Assembly (NCBI GenBank): GCA_934573735.1 | Contig: CAKTMC010000015.1 | Location: 1-52,083, forward strand | Origin: an uncultured Oscillospiraceae bacterium | GTDB lineage: Bacteria > Bacillota > Clostridia > Oscillospirales > Oscillospiraceae | Length of the DNA stretch: 52,083 nucleotides | Direction of reading: 5' to 3' | In this document: positions 42,980 to 51,072 of the stretch, piece after piece | How positions within the stretch are numbered: the stretch's first letter is position 1 | Layout: every line of letters begins with the position of its first letter | Translations under genes and position numbers: made by a program | The notes under the pieces: model-generated | What the model was told of the DNA's origin: nothing | What the model saw: only the letters and a program-made list of their open reading frames with translations | The model's database searches: none

Positions 42980-44513
42980 GCCCTATGAAGGCGACAAGCC
43001 ATACATATTTATAAGCTATGCCCATGCAGACTCCGAGGCGGTCATGAAGGTCGTCACCGACATGAACGAGCGCGGCTACCGCATATGGTACGATGAGGGC
43101 ATAGAGGTCGGCAGCGAGTGGCCGGAGTGCATTGCAAGTCATCTTGCTTCGGCGCAGCTCGTGCTGGCGTTTATCTCGAATAATTACATGAAGTCCGACA
43201 ATTGCCGCCGCGAGATGCACTATGCGCTCACAAAGCGTATCAGGACGATAAACATTTTCCTTGAGGATACGCGCATGACGCCGGGCATGGAGATGCAGAT
43301 AGGCAATATCTTTGCCCTTATGTGGCAGAACATGAGCGACGAGGAGCTTTTCGGCAAGCTGTATTCCGCGCCGTTGTTGGACGCGGGCTTTTTCGCCGAG
43401 ACTGCGGCGGGGGAGCCAAGCAGCCCCGAGGCGGCGGAGACAAGACCGCGGGAGAAGGCGGCGGAGAGCAAAAAGCCGGAACCTGAAAAGAAGGACGCGA
43501 AGGCAAAGGGCAAGAAAAAGAGCCTTGCGCGCCGCATCGTCTGGGCGGCTGTCGCTCTGGCGCTGCTTGCCGCGGTGATAAGCCTCGGCACGGTGGGCTA
43601 CTTCACAGGCTTTTTCGAGCGCATGACTACCGATGTTGTCAAGGTCGAGAGCCTGCCGCAGAGCACGATTGCCAGCTTCGAAAACGAGTTGTTTGAGCGC
43701 ATCGCCCGGGACTACACCGGCATTAAAAGCGGCGAAGTCACGGTCGGCGACCTTGCGGGGCTGCATGAATTATATATAGTAGGGAACGAGTATTATTTTG
43801 AAGACCCGACGATGTCGCTCCTTCTGCGCTCGTCTCTGCCGGAGCAGGGGACGATAGAAAGCCTTGCGGATTTGAAATATTTCACCGGGCTTGATACGCT
43901 CTGGATTTGTTATCAGCCGCTGTCCTCGCTTGAGACGCTGCCGGCACTCAATATCGAGAGTATTGACCTTTCAAATTGCCGCATATCCTCGCTTCAGGGG
44001 ATAAGCCGGCTTCCCAAGCTCCGCGAGATTAAAACGGACGGCTGCCCGCTTACGGATCTGGGCGATATAAACCGCTGCCTTGAGCTGCGCAGCGCAAGCT
44101 TTATCGGCTCAAAGCTTTCGGATATGTCGGTCATGAAGCCGCTTACAAAGCTTACGGAGTTTGCCGTCTCCGACTGCACGCTCGATGAGCTGAAGCCGGT
44201 TTTACGCAACAGCAGCCTGACAAGCCTTGCCTGCTATGACTGTGACCTGCGCGGCAGCTTCTTCAAGAGCTTCGACCGCGAGCGCGGCATCGTGAGCCTG
44301 ACGCTGGAGGACTGCAAGCTGGATTCTGCGAATAATCTGCATGATTTCAAGGGTCTGACCGAGATGTATATCATCAACAGCGGCGAGAATCTGGATTGGT
44401 CGGAGCTCGGAGATATAGACACGCTCAGCCGCGTCTACGTCAGCGACTCTACGGAGAGCGCCGTCAGAAGCGCCCTCAAGGGCAGAGACGTCACGATAGA
44501 AAACCTGAGCTGA
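42966..44513 (+). CDS. TIR domain-TM-leucine-rich-repeat protein
   Basis: 515 residues. TIR domain 12-120: YIFISYAHAD, BB-loop DEGIEVGSEW and SDNCRREMHYAL, where Glu83 occupies the position of the NADase catalytic Glu in TIR enzymes. A charged Pro/Glu/Lys linker (145-190) leads to one TM helix (191-212). The remaining 300 residues are irregular leucine-rich repeats (LPKLREIKTDGCPLTDLGDI type). If the TIR is cytoplasmic, the repeats face outwards. ATG 42966 begins the TIR fold exactly; longer starts would lie inside the LysR gene. May act in defence or in signalling. Confidence 0.82.
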   Translation: MRYFKPYEGDKPYIFISYAHADSEAVMKVVTDMNERGYRIWYDEGIEVGSEWPECIASHLASAQLVLAFISNNYMKSDNCRREMHYALTKRIRTINIFLEDTRMTPGMEMQIGNIFALMWQNMSDEELFGKLYSAPLLDAGFFAETAAGEPSSPEAAETRPREKAAESKKPEPEKKDAKAKGKKKSLARRIVWAAVALALLAAVISLGTVGYFTGFFERMTTDVVKVESLPQSTIASFENELFERIARDYTGIKSGEVTVGDLAGLHELYIVGNEYYFEDPTMSLLLRSSLPEQGTIESLADLKYFTGLDTLWICYQPLSSLETLPALNIESIDLSNCRISSLQGISRLPKLREIKTDGCPLTDLGDINRCLELRSASFIGSKLSDMSVMKPLTKLTEFAVSDCTLDELKPVLRNSSLTSLACYDCDLRGSFFKSFDRERGIVSLTLEDCKLDSANNLHDFKGLTEMYIINSGENLDWSELGDIDTLSRVYVSDSTESAVRSALKGRDVTIENLS

Positions 44514-44522
44514 AATTCACGT

Positions 44523-44562
44523 CCCCGACGCGTTTTTTCCGCGCCGGGGCAGTTTTTTTATT
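44523..44562 (+). terminator. Intrinsic terminator of the cdd-TIR operon
   Basis: CCCCGACGCG and CGCGCCGGGG form a 10-bp stem with one mismatch around a T-rich loop, followed by CAG and TTTTTTT. Confidence 0.8.
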
Positions 44563-44619
44563 TTCAGAGCTATGCACAAAAAAATATAAAAAATTTTTGC
44601 AGAAATAACGAATTTCTTC

Positions 44620-44648
44620 TTGACATATCGAGGATATCTTGGTATATT
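44620..44648 (+). promoter_or_regulatory. Promoter of the S10 ribosomal protein operon
   Basis: Consensus TTGACA (44620-44625), 17 bases, TATATT (44643-44648). Transcription should begin near 44655, leaving a leader of about 300 bases before rpsJ. Confidence 0.8.
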
Positions 44649-44654
44649 ATTAAG

Positions 44655-44953
44655 GCGCGTGTGCAAAGCATGGGCGTATTATGCGATGAAGCGGGAGATT
44701 GCTCAGAGATGAGGTAACTTCCGTGGAGTATGTCCGGTGCCGGATGCATGTCCGGCGCATAATCGGGCGGCTGGAACCTGATCCATATACGCGTATATCG
44801 CTTGGACGGGGATCGACCGGCTCAAAAAGCCGGTTTGTTTTTCGGACATGGTCTGATACGCACGGTTGTGTGTATAGAAAAGGTTTCATCCGTACGCATA
44901 GTTTCCGGCGGAGCCAATGCCGCCGCACCAAACGTACGAAAAGGAGAAAAAAC
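44655..44953 (+). promoter_or_regulatory. S10 operon leader with attenuator-like hairpin
   Basis: About 300 untranslated bases. Several GC-rich pairings are possible in 44725-44800 (repeated TCCGG/CCGGA elements). At 44816-44842 ACCGGCT-CAAAA-AGCCGGT is followed by TTGTTTTT, a full intrinsic terminator placed 110 bases before rpsJ. This suggests regulated premature termination, as with L4-controlled S10 leaders, though the E. coli L4 site itself is not recognised. Confidence 0.65.
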
Positions 44954-45271
44954 ATGGCAGCAACCAACAAGAACATGATCCGTATCCGCCTCAAGGCTTA
45001 CGATCATCAGCTCATCGACAAGGCAGCCGAGACTATCGTAGAGGCCGCCAAGCGTACCGACGCAAAGGTCTCCGGCCCCATCCCCCTGCCCACCAAGACC
45101 GAGATCGTCACCATTCTTCGTGCAGTTCATAAGTATAAGGACAGCCGCGAGCAGTTTGAGCGCCGCACCCACAAGCGCCTTATCGACATCATGAACCCCA
45201 CCCAGAAGACCGTCGAGGCTCTGATGAGCGTTGAGGTTCCCGCAGGCGTCGAGATCGAGATCAAGCTCTGA
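44954..45271 (+). CDS. rpsJ: Ribosomal protein S10
   Basis: 105 residues. Small-subunit head protein, also the NusB partner in antitermination. It begins MAATNKNMIRIRLKAYDHQL, with GPIPLPTK and RTHKRLIDI blocks conserved. AAAAGGAG precedes the ATG. First gene of the operon. Confidence 0.97.
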   Translation: MAATNKNMIRIRLKAYDHQLIDKAAETIVEAAKRTDAKVSGPIPLPTKTEIVTILRAVHKYKDSREQFERRTHKRLIDIMNPTQKTVEALMSVEVPAGVEIEIKL

Positions 45272-45279
45272 GCAAAACC

Positions 45280-45405
45280 CTAACCCACCCACACAAGTAA
45301 ACGACCCATAGTCCGCAGCTTGCGTATGCGGACGGGTTAAGTCGTCAGCCTCCGGACGGGAACCCAATCCCGGACCATGCGAGACGACCAATAACCAATA
45401 GGAGG
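45280..45405 (+). promoter_or_regulatory. Structured S10-L3 junction
   Basis: The 141-base gap between rpsJ and rplC is long for this operon. GTCCGCA/TGCGGAC form a hairpin (45311-45333). GTCGTC (45341-45346) pairs with GACGAC (45383-45388), enclosing a bulged hairpin built from TCC/GGA and GGGA/TCCC (45351-45374). The fold ends just before the rplC ribosome site GGAGG. No promoter seen; a translational control element is possible. Confidence 0.5.
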
Positions 45406-45412
45406 AAATACA

Positions 45413-46141
45413 ATGAAGAAAGCCATCATCGGCAAGAAGGTCGGCATGACGCAGATCTTCGATGAGACTGGCAAGGTCATTCCCGTGACCGTCATCGAGG
45501 CAGGCCCCTGCGTGGTCGTCGCCAAGATGAACAAGGACAAGGAAGGCTATGACGCAGTCCAGTTCGGCTACGAAGAAGTGGCCGAGAAGAAGCTCAGCCA
45601 GCCCGAGCAGGGTCACCTGAAGAAGGCGGGCGTAGGCATGGTCAAGCACCTCAAGGAGTTCCGTCTTGAGGACAGCAGCAAGCTCGAAGTCGGCGACGTG
45701 GTCAAGGCTGACGTCTTCGCAGAAGGCGACAAGGTCGACGTCACCGGTATCAGCAAAGGTAAAGGCTACGCGGGCGTTATCAAGCGCTTCGGTCAGGGCC
45801 GTACTCCCACCAGCCACGGCGGCGGTCCCGTTCACCGTCACGCCGGTTCCATGGGCTCCAGCACCGATCCTTCCCGCATTTTCCCGGGCAAGAAGCAGGC
45901 TGGCCACATGGGCGTTGATCAGGTCACCGTCCAGAACCTCGACATCGTCAAGGTCGACGCTGAGCTGAACATGATCGCTATCCGCGGCGCCGTCCCCGGC
46001 CCGAAGGGCAGCATCGTTTATATCAAGAACACTGTCAAGACCCAGCCCGTCAAGAAGGGCGAGGCCGCCGGCATCAGCCTCAACCCGCAGAAGGCTTCCG
46101 CTCGTGTCAACCCGCAGAAGGCTTCCGCGCGTACCAAGTAA
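45413..46141 (+). CDS. rplC: Ribosomal protein L3
   Basis: 242 residues, about 30 longer than usual. Core blocks: KKVGMTQIF, then SKGKGYAGVIKRF and HGGGPVHRHAGSMGSSTDPS (the W-finger loop near the peptidyl-transferase centre). The extension ends in two copies of a nine-residue unit NPQKASAR(V/T), encoded by a 27-base tandem repeat at 46082-46135. Confidence 0.97.
   Translation: MKKAIIGKKVGMTQIFDETGKVIPVTVIEAGPCVVVAKMNKDKEGYDAVQFGYEEVAEKKLSQPEQGHLKKAGVGMVKHLKEFRLEDSSKLEVGDVVKADVFAEGDKVDVTGISKGKGYAGVIKRFGQGRTPTSHGGGPVHRHAGSMGSSTDPSRIFPGKKQAGHMGVDQVTVQNLDIVKVDAELNMIAIRGAVPGPKGSIVYIKNTVKTQPVKKGEAAGISLNPQKASARVNPQKASARTK
46082..46135 (+). repeat. 27-base tandem repeat in rplC
   Basis: Two in-frame units, 46082-46108 and 46109-46135, differ at three positions (T/G at the 21st base and the last codon GTC/ACC). 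They encode NPQKASARV and NPQKASART at the L3 C-terminus. Confidence 0.9.
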
Positions 46142-46160
46142 AGAAAGGAGAGCAGCATAA

Positions 46161-46784
46161 ATGCCTAAAGCAAATGTTTTCAATATGGCAGGCGAGAAGA
46201 TCGGCGAGATCGAGCTCTCCGAGGCCATCTTCGGCATCGAGCCGAACAAGAGCGTCCTGCACGATTCCGTCAAGAATCATCTGGCAAACTGCCGTCAGGG
46301 CACTCAGAGCGCACTCACCAAGGGTGAGGTTTCCTACACCACCAGAAAGCCCTGGCGTCAGAAGGGCACCGGCCGCGCCCGCGCAGGCTACGCAGGTTCC
46401 CCCGTCTGGACTCACGGCGGCGTAGCATTCGCTCCCAAGCCCCGCGATTACAGCTACACTCTCAACAAGAAGGTCAAGCGTCTGGCTCTCAAGTCCGCCC
46501 TGTCCGCAAAGGCAGCGGAGAACGAGATAGTCGTTGTTGACGGCCTCAAGGTTGAAGAGATCAAGACCTCCGTTTTCAACAGCTTCCTCAAGAAGATAGG
46601 CGTTGAGAAGAAGGCTCTTGTCGTTACCGAGAGCGTGGATGAGAAGGTCGTCAAGTCCGCCCGCAACATCGCCGGCGTCGAGACCACCATCGCAAGCATC
46701 CTCAGCCCCTACATGATTCTCACCAACGGCGTTATGGTAGTTGACAAGGCTGCCCTCGCCAAGATCGAGGAGGTGTACGCCTGA
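46161..46784 (+). CDS. rplD: Ribosomal protein L4
   Basis: 207 residues. Has the exit-tunnel loop region RKPWRQKGTGRARAGYAGSP, here typical in full. In many bacteria L4 also represses its own operon; the terminator in the S10 leader is compatible with that. Its TGA overlaps the rplW start by one base. Confidence 0.97.
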   Translation: MPKANVFNMAGEKIGEIELSEAIFGIEPNKSVLHDSVKNHLANCRQGTQSALTKGEVSYTTRKPWRQKGTGRARAGYAGSPVWTHGGVAFAPKPRDYSYTLNKKVKRLALKSALSAKAAENEIVVVDGLKVEEIKTSVFNSFLKKIGVEKKALVVTESVDEKVVKSARNIAGVETTIASILSPYMILTNGVMVVDKAALAKIEEVYA

Positions 46785-47080
46785 TGAAGACCGCATACGA
46801 TATCGTTATCCGTCCCCTCATCACCGAACAGTCCATGGAAGACCTGGACATCAAGAAGTACGCATTTGAAGTTGCAAAGGACGCAAACAAGATCGAGATA
46901 GCCAAGGCCATTGAGGAGATCTTCGGCGTCACCGTCGTCAAGGTCACCACCCTGAACGTCAGAGGCAAGGAAAAGCGTACCGGCGCTTACCCCATGGGTA
47001 AGACTGCCTCCTGGAAAAAGGCCGTCGTCAAGCTCAGTGCAGACTCCAAGAACATTGAGCTGTTCGAAGGCATGGTTTAA
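46784..47080 (+). CDS. rplW: Ribosomal protein L23
   Basis: 98 residues. Exit-site protein that docks SRP and trigger factor. DIVIRPLITEQS at the N-terminus and VRGKEKRTGAYPMGKTASW in the loop are conserved. Coupled by one-base overlap to rplD. Confidence 0.96.
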   Translation: MKTAYDIVIRPLITEQSMEDLDIKKYAFEVAKDANKIEIAKAIEEIFGVTVVKVTTLNVRGKEKRTGAYPMGKTASWKKAVVKLSADSKNIELFEGMV

Positions 47081-47093
47081 GGAGGAATAAAGA

Positions 47094-47930
47094 ATGTCTA
47101 TTAAAACTTACAGACCTACAACTCCTGCCAGACGTCAGATGACCGTCTCCGGCTTCGACGGTGTTGAGAAGCACGTCAAGCCCGAGAAGTCCCTCGTCGA
47201 GGTTCTCAAGAAGAACTCCGGCCGCAACAGCTACGGCCGCATCACCGTCCGCCATCAGGGCGGCGGCAACCGTCAGAAGTACCGCGTTATCGACTTCAAG
47301 CGTGACAAGACCGAGATGACCGCAAAGGTTCTCCGTCTTGAGTACGACCCCAACCGCAGCGCGTTCATCGCCCTGTGCGAGTATGAAGACGGCGAGCGCC
47401 GCTACATCCTTGCCCCCGTCGGCCTGAGCGTCGGCGATACCATCGTCTCCTCCGCCGCGGCCGATATCAAGCCGGGCAACGCTCTGCCTCTGGCAAACAT
47501 CCCCGTCGGTACCGTTATCCACAACATCGAGCTGTACCCCGGCAAGGGCGCTCAGCTTGTCCGCTCCGCCGGCGTCGCCGCTCAGCTGATGGCTAAGGAA
47601 AACGGTATGGCGACTGTCCGCCTCCCCTCCGGTGAGTACCGCAAGGTCCGCATGGACTGCTTCGCTACCATCGGTCAGGTCGGCAACATCGACCACGCCA
47701 ACGTTCACATCGGTAAGGCCGGCCGCAAACGCCACATGGGCATCCGTCCCACCGTGCGTGGCTCCGTTATGAACCCCTGTGATCACCCCCACGGCGGTGG
47801 TGAAGGCAAGTCCCCTGTCGGCCGTCCCGGCCCTGTAACTCCTTGGGGCAAGCCCGCACTTGGTTACAAGACCCGCAAGACTAAGAACCACACTGATAAG
47901 TTCATAGTCAAGCGCCGCAACGCAAAGTAA
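47094..47930 (+). CDS. rplB: Ribosomal protein L2
   Basis: 278 residues, normal length. SIKTYRPTTPARRQMTVSGF start; the functionally central His of the loop HPHGGGEGKSPVG is present. AAGGAGG before the ATG. Confidence 0.97.
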   Translation: MSIKTYRPTTPARRQMTVSGFDGVEKHVKPEKSLVEVLKKNSGRNSYGRITVRHQGGGNRQKYRVIDFKRDKTEMTAKVLRLEYDPNRSAFIALCEYEDGERRYILAPVGLSVGDTIVSSAAADIKPGNALPLANIPVGTVIHNIELYPGKGAQLVRSAGVAAQLMAKENGMATVRLPSGEYRKVRMDCFATIGQVGNIDHANVHIGKAGRKRHMGIRPTVRGSVMNPCDHPHGGGEGKSPVGRPGPVTPWGKPALGYKTRKTKNHTDKFIVKRRNAK

Positions 47931-47943
47931 GGAGGGAACGTAA

Positions 47944-48216
47944 ATGAGCAGAAGCATAAAGAAAGGCCCCTTCGCAGCGCCTGAGCTGCTGAAGCGCGTC
48001 GATGAGATGAACAAGACCGGCAACAAGCAGGTCGTCAAGACTTGGTCTCGTTCCTCCACCATATTCCCGTCCTTCGTCGGACACACCATCGCTGTGCATG
48101 ACGGCCGCCGTCATGTTCCCGTGTATGTCACTGAAGATATGGTTGGCCACAAGCTGGGCGAGTTCGCTCCCACCCGTACCTTCCGCGGACACGCCGGCAG
48201 CAAGACCGGTAAGTAA
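47944..48216 (+). CDS. rpsS: Ribosomal protein S19
   Basis: 90 residues. SRSIKKGPF at the start and SRSSTIFPSFVGHTIAVHDG, then GHKLGEFAPTRTFRGH near the end are conserved. Head protein next to S13. Confidence 0.97.
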   Translation: MSRSIKKGPFAAPELLKRVDEMNKTGNKQVVKTWSRSSTIFPSFVGHTIAVHDGRRHVPVYVTEDMVGHKLGEFAPTRTFRGHAGSKTGK

Positions 48217-48228
48217 GGAGGAGAAGAA

Positions 48229-48576
48229 ATGGACGAAAAGAAAATTGCCCGTGCGGAGCACAAATACGCCCGTATTTCTCCCCGCAAGGTCGAAATCGTT
48301 TGCAACATGATCCGCGGCAAGGACGCCAAGGTCGCAATGGCTCTCATGGAGAACACTCCCAAGGCCGGCTGCGAGCTGATGATCAAGGTCCTCAAGAGCG
48401 CCATGGCAAACGCTGAGAACAACTTTGAAATGGATCCCGAGAAGCTCTACGTCTGCGAGACCTACGCAAACGCAGGCCCCATCCTCAAGAGAGGCATGCC
48501 CAGAGCACAGGGACGTATGTACCGCATCAACAAGCGCACCAGCCACATCATGATCGCTGTGGCTGAGAGAGACTAA
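48229..48576 (+). CDS. rplV: Ribosomal protein L22
   Basis: 115 residues. Tunnel-constriction protein; C-terminal RAQGRMYRINKRTSHI is the tunnel hairpin region, where macrolide-resistance changes are known to fall. GGAGGAG ribosome site. Confidence 0.97.
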   Translation: MDEKKIARAEHKYARISPRKVEIVCNMIRGKDAKVAMALMENTPKAGCELMIKVLKSAMANAENNFEMDPEKLYVCETYANAGPILKRGMPRAQGRMYRINKRTSHIMIAVAERD

Positions 48577-48595
48577 GGGAAGGAGGCAGAATTAA

Positions 48596-49450
48596 ATGGG
48601 ACAGAAAGTTAATCCCCACGGACTGCGTGTTGGCGTTATCAAGGATTGGGATTCCCGCTGGTACGCAAGAGAAGATAAGGTCGGCGATCTCATCGTCGAG
48701 GACTACAAGATCCGCGAGTATCTGAAGAAGACCCTCTATTCCGCCGGTGTTCCCACCATCGAGATAGAGCGCGATTCCGCAAAGGTTCGCATTTATATCC
48801 ACTGCTCCCGTCCCGGCGTCGTTATCGGCAAGGGCGGCGCAGAGATCGAGCGCCTGCGCCTCGAGGTCGAGAAGCTGATCGGCAAGCCCGTCGCTCTCTC
48901 CATCGTTGAGGTTCGCACCCCCGACACCAACGCTCAGCTCGTTGCTGAGAGCATCGCACAGCAGCTTGAGAAGCGCATCGGCTTCCGCCGCGCGATGAAG
49001 AACGCCATGGGCCGCGCCATGAGAATGGGCGCACGCGGCATCAAGGTCAAGTGCGGCGGCCGTCTGGGCGGCGCCGAGATCGCAAGATCCGAGTGCTACC
49101 ACGAGGGCACCATTCCCCTTCAGACCATCCGTGCAGACATCGACTACGGCTTTGCAGAGGCTAACACCACCTACGGCCGCATCGGCGTCAAGGTTTGGAT
49201 CTATAAGGGCGAAGTCCTCTCCCAGACCCTGCGCACCACCCCGCGTACCATGGATCTGAACAAGCCCCAGGAGCGTCGCCGCAGAGACGATCGCCGCGGC
49301 GACCGTCGTCAGGGCGGCTACAACCGCGACAACCGCGGTGCTCAGAACGGCGAACGCCGTCAGGGCTACGGCAGCAGACCGGCAGGTCAGGGCGGCTACA
49401 ACCGCGGACCCCGTCCCGCTGCTCCCGCTAAGGAAGGAGGCAACGCATAA
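48596..49450 (+). CDS. rpsC: Ribosomal protein S3 with Arg/Gly-rich tail
   Basis: 284 residues against about 215-220 usual. The KH domain (VIGKGGAEIERLRLEV) and the mRNA-entry region (GRLGGAEIARSE) are normal. From about residue 218 a tail of 65 residues is rich in Arg, Gly, Asn and Gln (RRDDRRGDRRQGGYNRDN, GYGSRPAGQGGYNRGP). The TAA shares one base with the rplP start. Confidence 0.96.
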   Translation: MGQKVNPHGLRVGVIKDWDSRWYAREDKVGDLIVEDYKIREYLKKTLYSAGVPTIEIERDSAKVRIYIHCSRPGVVIGKGGAEIERLRLEVEKLIGKPVALSIVEVRTPDTNAQLVAESIAQQLEKRIGFRRAMKNAMGRAMRMGARGIKVKCGGRLGGAEIARSECYHEGTIPLQTIRADIDYGFAEANTTYGRIGVKVWIYKGEVLSQTLRTTPRTMDLNKPQERRRRDDRRGDRRQGGYNRDNRGAQNGERRQGYGSRPAGQGGYNRGPRPAAPAKEGGNA

Positions 49451-49881
49451 TGTTAATGCCTAAGAGAGTTAAGTACCGCAGAGTACAGCGCGGCCGCATG
49501 AAGGGCAAAGCCACTCGCGGCAACGTCGTAAACTACGGCGAATTCGGTCTGGCGGCACAGGAGCCGGGCTGGATCACCTCCAACCAGATTGAAGCGGCTC
49601 GTATCGCAATGACCCGCTACACCAAGCGTGGCGGCCAGGTCTGGATAAAGATCTTCCCCGACAAGCCCGTTACCGCAAAGCCCGCCGAGACCCGTATGGG
49701 TTCCGGTAAAGGCTCTCCCGAGTACTGGGTCGCAGTCGTTAAGCCCGGCAGAGTTATGTTTGAGATCGCAGGCGTCTCCGAGGAGACCGCACGCGAGGCA
49801 CTCCGTCTGGCAAGCCACAAACTGCCCATCAAGACCAAGATAGTCGCGAAGGGCACCGAGTCTGAGAACGGTGGTGAATAA
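49450..49881 (+). CDS. rplP: Ribosomal protein L16
   Basis: 143 residues. MPKRVKYRRVQRGRMKGKAT is the standard N-terminus, preceded here by Met-Leu because AAGGAGG fits the first ATG; initiation at the ATG of 49456 is an alternative. FPDKPVTAKPAETRMGSGKG is the tRNA-contacting block. Confidence 0.96.
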   Translation: MLMPKRVKYRRVQRGRMKGKATRGNVVNYGEFGLAAQEPGWITSNQIEAARIAMTRYTKRGGQVWIKIFPDKPVTAKPAETRMGSGKGSPEYWVAVVKPGRVMFEIAGVSEETAREALRLASHKLPIKTKIVAKGTESENGGE

Positions 49882-49882
49882 G

Positions 49883-50071
49883 ATGAAGGCAAACGAAATA
49901 CGCTCCATGTCCGTCGCTGAGCTTGAGACCAAGCTCGTCGACCTCAAGAAGGATCTGTTCATGCTCCGCATGCAGCACGCCACCAATCATCTTGACAACC
50001 CCACCAAGATATCTGCCGTGCGCCGTGACATCGCTCGTGTCAAGACCGTACTGCGCGAGAAGCAGAACTGA
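49883..50071 (+). CDS. rpmC: Ribosomal protein L29
   Basis: 62 residues from ATG 49883 (MKANEIRSMSVAELETKL). A GTG twelve bases upstream is in frame but lies inside the rplP end; the ATG gives the family N-terminus. LFMLRMQHATNHLDNP is conserved. Confidence 0.94.
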   Translation: MKANEIRSMSVAELETKLVDLKKDLFMLRMQHATNHLDNPTKISAVRRDIARVKTVLREKQN

Positions 50072-50085
50072 GGAGGTAAGGAAAA

Positions 50086-50349
50086 ATGAACGAAGAAAGA
50101 ACTACTTCCCGTAAGACCCGCGTAGGCAAGGTCGTTTCCGACAAGATGGACAAGACCGTGGTCGTCATCGTTGAGGATCGCGTTGCCCACAAGACCTATA
50201 AGAAGATCATTGGACGTACCTACCGCCTGAAGGCGCACGACGAGAACAACGAGTGCGGCGTCGGCGATATCGTCCGCGTGATGGAGACCCGCCCCCTGTC
50301 CAAGGACAAGAGATGGCGCGTTGTCGAAATCGTTGAGAAGGCTAAGTAA
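50086..50349 (+). CDS. rpsQ: Ribosomal protein S17
   Basis: 87 residues. RKTRVGKVVSDKMDKTVVV is the conserved start of the OB fold, with a slightly long N-terminus (MNEERTTS). ETRPLSKDKRWRVVEIVEKA ends it. Confidence 0.96.
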   Translation: MNEERTTSRKTRVGKVVSDKMDKTVVVIVEDRVAHKTYKKIIGRTYRLKAHDENNECGVGDIVRVMETRPLSKDKRWRVVEIVEKAK

Positions 50350-50361
50350 GGAGGCGCCAGA

Positions 50362-50733
50362 ATGATACAGCAGGAATCTTATCTGAAGGTCGCCGACAAT
50401 ACCGGCGCCAAAGAGCTTAAGTGCATCCGAGTGCTTGGCGGTTCCAAGCGCAAGTATGCAAGTATTGGTGACGTAATAGTTTGCTCCGTCCGCAAGGCAG
50501 CACCCGGCGGCAGCGTGAAGAAGGGCGATGTCGTCAAGGCAGTCGTCGTTCGCACCGTCAAGCCCGTCCGCCGCGCCGACGGCACCTACGTCCGTTTTGA
50601 CGAGAACGCAGCAGTTCTTATCAACACCGGTGATAAGAACCCCCGCGGCACTCGTATCTTTGGACCCGTCGCCCGTGAGCTGCGTGACAAGGAGTACATG
50701 AAGATCCTGTCCCTGGCTCCCGAAGTGATTTAA
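50362..50733 (+). CDS. rplN: Ribosomal protein L14
   Basis: 123 residues. MIQQESYLKVADNTGAKEL and the IFGPVARELRDKEYMKILSL block are invariant-type. At the subunit interface. Confidence 0.97.
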   Translation: MIQQESYLKVADNTGAKELKCIRVLGGSKRKYASIGDVIVCSVRKAAPGGSVKKGDVVKAVVVRTVKPVRRADGTYVRFDENAAVLINTGDKNPRGTRIFGPVARELRDKEYMKILSLAPEVI

Positions 50734-50748
50734 TGGAGGGCACAGAGA

Positions 50749-51054
50749 ATGAACATTAAGAAAGACGATAAAGTCATCGTTCTGTCCGGCAAGGACAAGG
50801 GCAAGCAGGGCAAGGTTCTGGTTGCCGATCCCAAGGGTCTGAAGGTCGTTGTCGAGGGCGTCAACGTTGCTACCAAGCATCAGAAGCCCCGCAAGCAGGG
50901 TCAGGATGGCGGCATCATCAAGACTGAGACCCCCATCTACGCCTGCAAGGTGCAGCTTGTCTGCCCCAAGTGCGGCAAGGCCACCCGCGTCGGCCACAAG
51001 ATAGTGGACGGCAAGAAGGTTCGCGTCTGCAAGAAGTGCAGCGCAGAAATCTGA
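50749..51054 (+). CDS. rplX: Ribosomal protein L24
   Basis: 101 residues. KOW motif DKVIVLSGKDKGKQGKV. The C-terminus carries CPKCGKATRV and CKKC, a zinc-ribbon of the Cys-containing L24 type. Confidence 0.97.
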   Translation: MNIKKDDKVIVLSGKDKGKQGKVLVADPKGLKVVVEGVNVATKHQKPRKQGQDGGIIKTETPIYACKVQLVCPKCGKATRVGHKIVDGKKVRVCKKCSAEI

Positions 51055-51072
51055 GAAAGGAGTTAGCTTACT

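Noticed and set aside
44822..46273. Minus-strand open frame opposite rpsJ and rplC
   Set aside because: Antisense to conserved ribosomal protein genes; no family match.
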